Source of the DNA: CAYMJV01 sp964390545
GTDB lineage: Bacteria > Desulfobacterota > BSN033 > UBA1163
Direction: 5' to 3'
DNA length: 20,176 bases
Assembly: GCA_964390545.1 (NCBI GenBank)
Contig: CAYMJV010000055.1
Coordinates: forward strand, 1 to 20,176
Shown here: one piece after another, positions 7,207 to 13,235 of the stretch
Layout of the letters: each line of letters starts with the position of its first letter
Numbering within the stretch: the first letter of the stretch is position 1
Notes under the pieces: model-generated
Told to the model about the DNA's origin: nothing
Databases searched by the model: none
What the model saw: the letters and a program-made list of their open reading frames with translations, nothing else
Position numbers and translations under genes: made by a program

Positions 7207-7409
7207 GCATAAGCGATTCTCCTGAGCAACTCACTGTCCGTCATATCCAATATCCGATAAACCTTATATTTAAGGTCGGAAGAAGAGACGGATGGACATT
7301 CCAGCCTGCGCCACGGAGGCCCCTTGGTCTTGCACTTTTTCGTGCAGGCCAGGCAGAGATCATAGGTGTTTGATACGATCCCATTTTTCTTGGATTCGGA
7401 TTTCGCCAT
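7203..7409 (-). CDS. Small cysteine-rich hypothetical protein (68 aa)
   Basis: A 68-residue leftward ORF that I cannot assign. It has four cysteines in a knuckle-like arrangement, C19-x2-C22-x3-C26 and C38-P, within a basic stretch (CTKKCKTKGPPWRRLECP), followed by a helical tail (YKVYRILDMTDSELLRRI). A zinc-binding or cluster-binding mini-domain is possible. The start at 7409 is preferred over the upstream ATG at 7430 because GGAGGA lies six bases before it. The minus strand has a second overlapping frame here, and neither has homologs that I recall, so the gene itself is not certain. It converges on the 17-residue ORF. Confidence 0.45.
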   Translation of the reverse strand: MAKSESKKNGIVSNTYDLCLACTKKCKTKGPPWRRLECPSVSSSDLKYKVYRILDMTDSELLRRIAYA

Positions 7410-7709
7410 ATCAAATCCTCCATGAATCATCCTTCGGTTAGGCTCCTTTCTCTAAGAACTTCTACATGACCTATCTTCAAGCAGCTTCCACTTAACTCTT
7501 GAGCAAATATTGTGCCACTGAATCTTCAGACGCATAATCAATCGAAATTTATAAAGATTCTTAATTCTGGGAGCGTAGGGTCTTCCCGTATTATGACAAA
7601 TTTTTGTCCATTGTATAAAAATTTTAAAGGATTCCATGGAGGCACAGAATAGGGGAAGAGGCGCCTGTCACGGAAAACAACAGGCAGGTTTAGAGGGGAA
7701 ATATTTCTA
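7410..7709. other. A/T-rich gap upstream of pncB
   Basis: No gene is recognised here. A perfect inverted repeat GACAAA-TT-TTTGTC sits at 7595-7608 and might be an operator or part of a weak hairpin. A six-base stem (GCCTGT with ACAGGC) lies near 7664-7685. Neither has a T-tract that would make it a terminator. Confidence 0.4.
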
Positions 7710-7739
7710 TAGACAGGGGAGATAAATTTCTGTTATAAA
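7710..7739 (+). promoter_or_regulatory. Predicted promoter of pncB
   Basis: TAGACA at 7710-7715 (5 of 6 to consensus) and TATAAA at 7734-7739 (5 of 6) are separated by 18 bases. The expected start near 7746 leaves a leader of about 23 bases that includes GGAG at 7757-7760, eight bases before the pncB ATG. Location supports the call. Confidence 0.45.
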
Positions 7740-7768
7740 AAATCGAATTTCATCTCGGAGAGAAGTGA

Positions 7769-8947
7769 ATGTTGCATGTCGCCGATCCCAAAGACATTAA
7801 AGATGGAAAGATGACGGACGTCTATTTTGTGAGGACGATGCAGGTCCTCAAGGCAAAGAAGATTGACAAACGGGTGAAAGCCGAATTTATTGCCAAACGT
7901 TTTCCTGAAGACTATGGTTGGGGAGTACTGGCCGGGATTGAGGAGACGACCGATTTGCTGAGAGATTTGAAGATCAGCGTGAGGGCGATGAAGGAGGGGA
8001 CGATCTTTCGTGCTTATGAACCCGTCATGGAAATGGAGGGAATGTATGGTGATTTTGGACTCTTCGAGACCTCCATTCTGGGTCTCCTCTGCCAGGCTTC
8101 AGGGGTTGCCACAAAGGCTGCCCGGTGTAAAAAAGCCGCTGGAGACCGGAGGGTGGTCAGCTTTGGTGCAAGGCGAATCCATCCTGTGATCGCTCCCATG
8201 GTGGAGCGGAATGCTTTTATTGGCGGCTGTGATGGCGTATCGGTGGTGAAGAGTGCGGAGATGATCGGCGAGGAACCTTCAGGGACCATGCCCCATGCTT
8301 TGATCCTCCTCATGGGTGACACCGTGGAGGCTACCAAGGCTTTTGATGAGGTGATCGAGCCGAAAGTCAAACGGGTTTCCCTCATCGATACGTTTAATGA
8401 TGAGAAGATCGAGGCCATCCGAGTTGCCGAGGCTCTCGGCAAAAAACTTTTTGCCGTGAGGCTCGATACCCCCAGTTCAAGGCGAGGAGACTTCCAGAAG
8501 ATTATTGAGGAGATTCGCTGGGAATTGGATTTAAGGGGATTTGATCATGTGAAGATCTTTGTGAGCGGCGGATTGGATGAGAAGCGAATCTTGACACTCA
8601 ATCCTCTGGTGGATGCCTATGGAGTGGGGACTTCGATCACCAATGCACGGGTGATTGACTTCGCCATGGACATCATTGAGATTGACGGGAAGCCGCTGGC
8701 GAAAAGAGGGAAGATGTCCGGGTCAAAAAGTGTCCTTCGATGTACCAAGTGTTTTCAAGACAGGATGATTCCTTTCAAAAAGAACCAGGGCCGCTCCCAT
8801 GACGGGGCGAAGCGATGCCCCTGTGGGGGTCGATCTAAAGAAATTCTCCTTCCTTTCATTCAAAATAAGAAAATCCTGTGGGACCTACCCAAACCACAGG
8901 CGATACGAAAATATGTCCTCGAGCAGCTCCCGCATTTCGATCTTTAG
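7769..8947 (+). CDS. pncB: Nicotinate phosphoribosyltransferase
   Basis: A 392-residue type II phosphoribosyltransferase that joins nicotinate and PRPP to give nicotinate mononucleotide, the entry step of NAD salvage. The N-terminus has KDGKMTDVYFVRTMQVLK. The core has FETSILGLLCQASG, SFGARRIHPVIAPMVERNAF and GGCDGVS. The phosphate-binding half follows, with FVSGGLDEKRI and YGVGTSITNA. The C-terminus adds a probable zinc ribbon, C325-x2-C328 and C350-x-C352, as in the archaeal-like branch of the family. The ATG has GGAG eight bases upstream and a promoter before it. Because it lies 1.2 kb from nadE, this region holds two enzymes of the same pathway, although they are not in one operon. The radical SAM gene starts 36 bp downstream and is probably co-transcribed. 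Confidence 0.92.
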   Translation: MLHVADPKDIKDGKMTDVYFVRTMQVLKAKKIDKRVKAEFIAKRFPEDYGWGVLAGIEETTDLLRDLKISVRAMKEGTIFRAYEPVMEMEGMYGDFGLFETSILGLLCQASGVATKAARCKKAAGDRRVVSFGARRIHPVIAPMVERNAFIGGCDGVSVVKSAEMIGEEPSGTMPHALILLMGDTVEATKAFDEVIEPKVKRVSLIDTFNDEKIEAIRVAEALGKKLFAVRLDTPSSRRGDFQKIIEEIRWELDLRGFDHVKIFVSGGLDEKRILTLNPLVDAYGVGTSITNARVIDFAMDIIEIDGKPLAKRGKMSGSKSVLRCTKCFQDRMIPFKKNQGRSHDGAKRCPCGGRSKEILLPFIQNKKILWDLPKPQAIRKYVLEQLPHFDL

Positions 8948-8983
8948 TGGGCTGCCCCTCCTTTTTTCAGATGAGCGCACCTC

Positions 8984-10012
8984 ATGGAAAGCGAAGGGGT
9001 TATGAAAGAAGCCATGCTTTACAATCCTCTGGAAGGAGGAAAGGTCAAATGCCATCTCTGCAATCACCGGTGTACCATCTCTCCTTCCAAAAGAGGGATC
9101 TGTGGAGTAAGGGAGAATCAGGAGGGAAAGCTCTATACCCTCGTCTTTGGACGAGCCATCTCCCTGAATGTGGATCCTATCGAGAAGAAGCCTATCTTTC
9201 ACCTCTATCCGGGGTCGACCTCGTTTTCCTTTGCTGCTGTCGGGTGTAACTTCCGGTGCCTCCAGTGCCAAAATCACGAGATTTCACAGATGCCCGCGGA
9301 CGGAGGCCTAATAGAAGGCTCGGCCGTTCCTCCTTCAAAGATCGTTTCGTTAGCCAAAGAGCATGGATGCCGATCGATCTCTTATACCTATACCGAACCT
9401 ACCATCTATTTCGAGTATGCTTATGAGACAGCTGCCCTGGCCAGCCAGGAAGGGATCAAGAACGTCTTTGTCACTAATGGCTACATGACCGAGGAAGCCC
9501 TCCGAATGATTCAACCCTATTTGCATGCGGCCAATGTGGATTTAAAAAGTTTTCAGGAAAAGTTTTATAAAGAGGTATGCAGTGCAAAACTAAAACCCGT
9601 CTTAGAAAACCTCAGGTTGATGCGGGAGATGGGAATCTGGGTGGAGATCACAACCCTTGTCATTCCAACGCTAAACGACTCAGATAAGGAATTTGAAGAG
9701 ATTGCCCAATTCATTCTCTCACTGGGGCCGGAGGTCCCTTGGCATATCTCCGCTTTCTATCCCACGTATAAGATGTTGAACCTTCCCAGGACCCCGGCTT
9801 CGCTACTTCATCGGGCCAGGAAAATTGGGATAAAAGCAGGACTTCGATATGTCTATTGTGGTAATATACCCGGGGAGGAGGGTGAGGATACCTTCTGCCC
9901 AAGCTGCGAACGGAAGGTGATCGAGAGAATGGGATTTCGGGTGACGAGGAATGATATCATCAAGGGAGAATGCCGTCATTGCCACACGAAGATTGAGGGT
10001 ATGTGGGATTGA
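8984..10012 (+). CDS. AmmeMemoRadiSam system radical SAM enzyme
   Basis: A 342-residue radical SAM protein of the family named for its frequent partners AMMECR1 and Memo; its chemistry is not established. The N-terminus has a cysteine cluster C23-x2-C26-x3-C30 and C40-G-V-R. The radical SAM cluster motif C88-x3-C92-x2-C95 follows the PIEKKPIFHLYPGS signature. The barrel carries SYTYTEPTIYFEY and FVTNGYMT. Two C-terminal pairs, C305-x2-C308 and C330-x2-C333, suggest a zinc ribbon. ATG at 9002 (residue 7, MKEAMLY) matches the usual family start. Neither start has a good ribosome site. The neighbouring AMMECR1 and Memo genes are absent from this window. It probably shares the pncB transcript. 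Confidence 0.9.
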   Translation: MESEGVMKEAMLYNPLEGGKVKCHLCNHRCTISPSKRGICGVRENQEGKLYTLVFGRAISLNVDPIEKKPIFHLYPGSTSFSFAAVGCNFRCLQCQNHEISQMPADGGLIEGSAVPPSKIVSLAKEHGCRSISYTYTEPTIYFEYAYETAALASQEGIKNVFVTNGYMTEEALRMIQPYLHAANVDLKSFQEKFYKEVCSAKLKPVLENLRLMREMGIWVEITTLVIPTLNDSDKEFEEIAQFILSLGPEVPWHISAFYPTYKMLNLPRTPASLLHRARKIGIKAGLRYVYCGNIPGEEGEDTFCPSCERKVIERMGFRVTRNDIIKGECRHCHTKIEGMWD

Positions 10013-10024
10013 TTTATAATTCTC

Positions 10025-10083
10025 GTAGGGCGTGATCGCCGATCACGCCATCTTTAATGGTGCGTTCGGGGAACGCACCCTAC
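10025..10083. repeat. 59-bp twin-hairpin interspersed repeat
   Basis: Bounded by GTAGGG (10025-10030) and CCCTAC (10078-10083). Inside are two perfect 9-bp stems: GGCGTGATC/GATCACGCC at 10029-10049 and GGTGCGTTC/GAACGCACC at 10059-10079, each with a 3-base loop. It lies between the radical SAM gene and the MinD-like gene and contributes a spurious ATG at 10057 in frame with the latter. Such twin-hairpin units are typical of dispersed REP-like elements. Confidence 0.75.
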
Positions 10084-10095
10084 CTATTCAAGAAC

Positions 10096-11031
10096 ATGGG
10101 ACCCACTCAGAGTAAGGATTCAAAGACGATCTGGACCATTGGGGGTGGTAAGGGTGGGAGTGGAAAGAGTTTTATCACCGCCAACATGGGGATCTGCCTC
10201 TCGAAAGCGGGGTCCCGGGTCATTCTAGTCGATGCCGATTTAGGAGGGGCCAACCTTCATACTTTCTTGGGAGTCTCTCCTCCTGCTTTTACACTGTCCG
10301 ATTTCATTAAAAAGAGGGTCAAAAATCTCCATGAAGTGCTCATCCCCACGGAGGTTCCAAACCTGTTCCTCCTGACTGGAGCCCAGGACCTTCTCAATGC
10401 CATGGATTCAAAGAATGTTCAGAAGAGAAAATTAATGCGCTCGATTCAACATCTGGAAGCAGATTACCTACTGGTCGATCTGGGGGGTGGAAATTCGATT
10501 AGTGTCTTGGACTTCTTTCTCATGTCCGACGGGGGAATCCTGGTGGTGACTCCAGAACCCACTTCCATCGAAAATACCTATCGGTTTCTCAAGAGTGCCT
10601 TCTATCGAAGGCTCAGACAGTCTGTCTCTTCCCACGCCGTGAAGGCCTTGATCGATGGTGCGATGGATCGAAAGAGTGAGATTGCCATTCAAAATCCCTA
10701 TGAACTCATCAAGGCGGTGAGGAAGATCCATGAGGAGGAAGCCAAGAAGATTGAGATGGAAGTGGAGACGTTTCAGCCCAATCTCATTCTGAATCAGGTT
10801 CGCTCAAGGAAGGACATTGAGATAGGCTTCTCGATTCGGAGTGCCTGTCAGAAATATTTCGGCATTCGGCTCCATTATCTGGGCTATGTCGTCTATGACC
10901 AGGATGTGGGCTACTCCGTCCGGAGGAGGAGGCCCCTGGTTTTGGAGAATGCTCACTCCAGAGCGGCCCAATGTGTGAGCGAGATTGCCTCGAAATTGGC
11001 CAGTCGCCATCAGATGTCGTTCCAGTTTTGA
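10096..11031 (+). CDS. MinD/ParA-family P-loop ATPase
   Basis: A 311-residue deviant-Walker ATPase, soluble and probably membrane- or partner-associated as in the MinD/FlhG group. From the ATG at 10096 the deviant Walker A GGGKGGSGKS is at 16-25, and the Walker A-prime VDADLGG has D46 and D48. LLVDLGGGNS is the Walker B region, followed by VVTPEPTSIENTYRFLKSAFYR, which is FlhG/MinD-like. The distal part is helical and basic. The upstream ATG at 10057 lies inside a palindromic repeat, so I place the start at 10096, although no clear ribosome site precedes it. Downstream is a J-domain/HTH protein on the same strand. No flagellar genes are nearby, so a flagellar role cannot be claimed. The target it positions is unknown. 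Confidence 0.85.
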   Translation: MGPTQSKDSKTIWTIGGGKGGSGKSFITANMGICLSKAGSRVILVDADLGGANLHTFLGVSPPAFTLSDFIKKRVKNLHEVLIPTEVPNLFLLTGAQDLLNAMDSKNVQKRKLMRSIQHLEADYLLVDLGGGNSISVLDFFLMSDGGILVVTPEPTSIENTYRFLKSAFYRRLRQSVSSHAVKALIDGAMDRKSEIAIQNPYELIKAVRKIHEEEAKKIEMEVETFQPNLILNQVRSRKDIEIGFSIRSACQKYFGIRLHYLGYVVYDQDVGYSVRRRRPLVLENAHSRAAQCVSEIASKLASRHQMSFQF

Positions 11032-11056
11032 CCCATTCGGCGGCGCACCCTCTGCG

Positions 11057-11182
11057 TGAGCCCAGTCGAACGCTCGGGTCGAAGGTAAGCCCCGCCTTTG
11101 AAGGTGTGGTAAGGAAGCGCCGTTCAGGGTCAACCCTGAGCAACTTCCGGCCGCTTGTCCTGAGCGCAGTCGAAGGATCGGG
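11057..11182. repeat. Interspersed repeat cluster between the MinD-like and J-domain genes
   Basis: A 22-base unit, TGAGCSCAGTCGAASG followed by a TCGGG tail, occurs at 11057-11078 and 11161-11182 with 19 of 22 matches. Between them is a near-perfect palindrome TCAGGGT-CA-ACCCTGA at 11124-11139. The GAGCGCAGTCGAAGGA word is typical of short repeats scattered through many environmental bacterial genomes. The leader of the next gene is therefore largely repeat-derived and shows no good ribosome site. Confidence 0.6.
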
Positions 11183-11213
11183 GCGGAGAGCCGAAGGGTT
11201 GATACGGTAAAAT

Positions 11214-11816
11214 ATGAAGGGAATTGACGAACAGACCTACTACGAGCTCTTGGAAGTCAGCCCCGCGGCGACCGCCAAGGAAATTCAGAAGGCTTATGAA
11301 CATGCCAAGGAGACCTTTCATACTGATTCCTTGGCGGTTTACTCTCTCTTCAGCGAACAGGAGATTCAAGAAATACAGGTAGCCATTGAAGAGGCCTATC
11401 GGGTGCTGACGGATGAGACGTTGCGGAAGAGTTATGATCAATCCCACTACCAAATATTGGGTCAACAGAAGTTGGAGAAGCCTCCAGAAGTACCGGTTCC
11501 CCTCCGTGAGAAAAAGCCCCTTCCTTCTTCCGCGGATGTTCCGGTCCATGTGGGGGAGGAGATTTATCGGGGTAAGACATTGAGACAGATTCGGGAGAGA
11601 ATGAGCATCGACCTGGAAACAATCGCTCAGGAGACCAGAATCAACCTGAAGACCCTGGAATTAATCGAAGGGGAAGACCTGGAAAAGCTTCCTCCCTTAG
11701 TCTATCTCAAAGGATTTCTAAAGGGCTATGCCCAATCCCTTGGATTGGATCCCCATAAAGTGGCCGAGGATTATGTCCATTTCTTGGATGAAGAGAAAAA
11801 GAAAATAGCTTCCTGA
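11214..11816 (+). CDS. J-domain-like/RodZ-type helix-turn-helix protein
   Basis: A 200-residue soluble protein with two parts. Residues 7-75 look like a J domain (YYELLEVSPAATAKEIQKAY, then IEEAYRVLTDETLRKSYD). The loop that normally holds HPD reads H36-T37-D38, so DnaK stimulation is doubtful. A proline-rich linker (about 80-115) leads to a Cro/C1-type helix-turn-helix of the RodZ HTH_25 kind at 120-190 (LRQIRERMSIDLETIAQET, KLPPLVYLKGFLKGYAQSLGL). Unlike RodZ there is no membrane segment or periplasmic domain. It follows the MinD-like ATPase by 182 bp of repeat sequence. The pair may be a cytoskeletal or positioning module, but this is inference. The ribosome site is weak. Domain calls are confident, function is not. 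Confidence 0.82.
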   Translation: MKGIDEQTYYELLEVSPAATAKEIQKAYEHAKETFHTDSLAVYSLFSEQEIQEIQVAIEEAYRVLTDETLRKSYDQSHYQILGQQKLEKPPEVPVPLREKKPLPSSADVPVHVGEEIYRGKTLRQIRERMSIDLETIAQETRINLKTLELIEGEDLEKLPPLVYLKGFLKGYAQSLGLDPHKVAEDYVHFLDEEKKKIAS

Positions 11817-11880
11817 GATCAGAATCCAAACATCAAGCCCCAAACATCAAAATAAATCCCAAATCTAAATCCTCCCTTTA

Positions 11881-12104
11881 GAGGCTGTGTTGCAATGAGG
11901 GAAGTGGTGTGCTTGTCATTCTGAATCCTTCTCCGACTGTCACTCTGAGCGCAGCGAAGAGTCTCTTTTTCTCGATCTATCAAAGTATCCGTAAAGCACC
12001 CAGGTGGCTCAGGATAAACTCCGTGAAGAATCTCATAGAATCAATAAGTCAGAAAACAGAGATTCTTCGGCTAACGCCTCAGAATGACATTGTGACACAG
12101 TCTC
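11881..12104. mobile_element. 224-bp non-coding inverted-repeat element (MITE-like)
   Basis: Outer arms at 11881-11897 (GAGGCTGTGTTGCAATG) and 12088-12104 (its imperfect complement) enclose inner arms at 11938-11965 and 12059-12089, whose core word is TGAGCGCAGCGAAGA against TCTTCGGCTAACGCCTCA. No transposase is present. A 66-codon open frame inside is repeat-derived and not a gene. Flanks at 11821-11875 are a degenerate A/C-rich string of CAAACATCAA/AAATCCC-type words. The element fills the gap between the convergent ends of the J-domain gene and tlpA. Confidence 0.65.
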
Positions 12105-12149
12105 TTTAATAAAGGGGTAGGAGATTTGGAAGTTTGATGTTCTGTGTCT

Positions 12150-12677
12150 TCAGGGTTTTTCTTCGGTGAGCTCAACGATAGTGGATGTTATCTGTTTAGA
12201 AATCTCTGAGGTGAATCCCAACAATTTCTGTCGGATCCTTCCTTCCTTATCAATCAGGATGGTGGTGGGGAGGCCGGTGACGCCATAATTTCGTGAAACC
12301 TCTTCTGGGGTTAGCATGATAGGGTAGGGGATATCCATCGACTTGACAAAACGGCGAACCGTCTCCACATCCCCCTTGTCCATATTCATGCCAATCACTT
12401 CAACACCCTTTTCCTGGTAAGTCTTCTGGAGATTGATCAGATGGGGAATCGCTGCACGGCAGGGAGCGCACCAGGTGGCCCAGAAATCGAGCAGAACGAC
12501 CTTCCCTTTAAGTTTAGAGAGCGTCATTTCCTGCCCATCGAGAGTCTTGAGTGTGAAGTCAGGAGCTAAAGCGGGTGAAGGTGCTTTTCCCTCTTTGGAA
12601 CAATGAGGAAGAAGGAAGACCCACCCAATACAAAGGCCCAGGGTCAGAAGACGCTTCAGATATGACCGGTTTTTCAT
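12150..12677 (-). CDS. TlpA/ResA-like membrane-anchored thiol-disulfide oxidoreductase
   Basis: A 175-residue exported thioredoxin-fold protein. From the ATG at 12677 there is a basic N-region (KNRSYLKR), a hydrophobic stretch (10-23) and C26 in LLPHC. This resembles a lipoprotein box but with His rather than a small residue before the Cys, so an uncleaved anchor is also possible. The AhpC/TSA-type start APDFTLKTLDGQEMTLSKLKGK precedes WATW-C70-A-P-C73, and the cis-proline loop TGLPTTILIDKEG follows. These proteins reduce disulfides outside the cytoplasm, for example in cytochrome c maturation. A TTG at 12695 is an alternative start, but ATG gives a better signal sequence. No Shine-Dalgarno is visible. 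trxA lies just upstream on the same strand. Confidence 0.88.
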   Translation of the reverse strand: MKNRSYLKRLLTLGLCIGWVFLLPHCSKEGKAPSPALAPDFTLKTLDGQEMTLSKLKGKVVLLDFWATWCAPCRAAIPHLINLQKTYQEKGVEVIGMNMDKGDVETVRRFVKSMDIPYPIMLTPEEVSRNYGVTGLPTTILIDKEGRIRQKLLGFTSEISKQITSTIVELTEEKP

Positions 12678-12685
12678 AAAAAGGT

Positions 12686-12741
12686 CAAATGTCAAAGTTC
12701 AAATGTTATGAATTTTTGTTTTGAACTTTGGCATTCATTTG
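12686..12741. repeat. A/T-rich hairpin between trxA and tlpA
   Basis: A perfect 11-bp stem CAAAGTTCAAA (12693-12703) and TTTGAACTTTG (12720-12730) extends imperfectly outward to 12686 and 12741. It begins nine bases upstream of the tlpA start codon on the transcript strand. It could affect read-through from trxA or tlpA initiation. There is no run of U after it, so it is not a standard terminator. Confidence 0.5.
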
Positions 12742-12773
12742 ATATTTGAAATTTAGATTTTGAAATTCTGTTT

Positions 12774-13106
12774 TTATAGGGCTTTTTCAATCATGGACTT
12801 CAGGCGGGCCTTTGGAACAGCACCGACAATCTGGTCAAGAATCTTCCCACCTTTGAAAAGGATGAGGGTGGGAATTCCCCTTACGCCATACTGACTCGGC
12901 GTGGCTGGACTCTCGTCCACATTGAGTTTTGTCACCTTCACCTTTCCTGTGAATTCCTTTGCTAGTTCCTCAACGATGGGGCTGATGCTACGACACGGAC
13001 CGCACCAGGTTGCCCAAAAATCGACCAAAACAGGGAGGGTGGAATTTAGGACCTCCGAAGCAAAGTTCTTATCGTTTACATGGGTTAAACTTGATTCATC
13101 CGCCAT
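12774..13106 (-). CDS. trxA: Thioredoxin
   Basis: A 110-residue cytoplasmic thioredoxin, the general protein-disulfide reductant. The buried D29 is followed by the active site W34-C35-G-P-C38. The core continues with KVTKLNVDE, the cis-proline loop YGVRGIPTLILFKGG and a closing helix. Length equals the classical family. The start at 13106 is chosen because GAGGGAG lies about six bases upstream; the longer frame opens with GTG at 13157 and has no support. Downstream is tlpA on the same strand, so a cytoplasmic and an exported thiol protein sit in tandem. Thioredoxin reductase is not in the window. Confidence 0.95.
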   Translation of the reverse strand: MADESSLTHVNDKNFASEVLNSTLPVLVDFWATWCGPCRSISPIVEELAKEFTGKVKVTKLNVDESPATPSQYGVRGIPTLILFKGGKILDQIVGAVPKARLKSMIEKAL

Positions 13107-13145
13107 CTTCGACTCCCTCTTTCCTATAGTAAAAATTACAGTCTT

Positions 13146-13174
13146 TATATAATACACTCTGCGGCAATCCGCAA
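13146..13174 (-). promoter_or_regulatory. Possible trxA promoter
   Basis: On the minus strand TTGCGG (13174 to 13169) and TATATA (13151 to 13146) are 17 bases apart. The transcript would begin near 13139, about 33 bases before the trxA ATG. The -35 box is only 4 of 6 to consensus and overlaps a small TGCGG-CAAT-CCGCA hairpin. Confidence 0.3.
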
Positions 13175-13185
13175 ATTCAATTCCG

Positions 13186-13233
13186 AACTTTCATTTTCAA
13201 ACTTTGAACTTTTAATTTTTAACTTTTAACTTT
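13186..13233. repeat. AACTTT degenerate short repeat
   Basis: Five copies of AACTTT occur at 13186, 13200, 13207, 13221 and 13228, with the last two pairs of starts seven bases apart. It lies between the polyprenyl synthase stop and the trxA promoter. The same word recurs in the hairpin at 12720-12730. It looks like a heptamer-derived microsatellite-type tract. Confidence 0.5.
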
Positions 13234-13235
13234 CC

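Noticed and set aside
7241..7423. Second leftward open frame overlapping the 68-residue ORF
   Set aside because: It has no better ribosome site and no recognisable domain. The frame with C-x2-C-x3-C and GGAGGA upstream is preferred.
10057..10095. Upstream ATG extension of the MinD-like ATPase
   Set aside because: These 39 bases are mostly the right hairpin of a palindromic repeat, so the added residues are probably not native; ATG at 10096 fits better.
11909..12109. 66-codon rightward open frame
   Set aside because: It lies wholly within the 224-bp inverted-repeat element and its translation reflects the repeat arms; there is no ribosome site.
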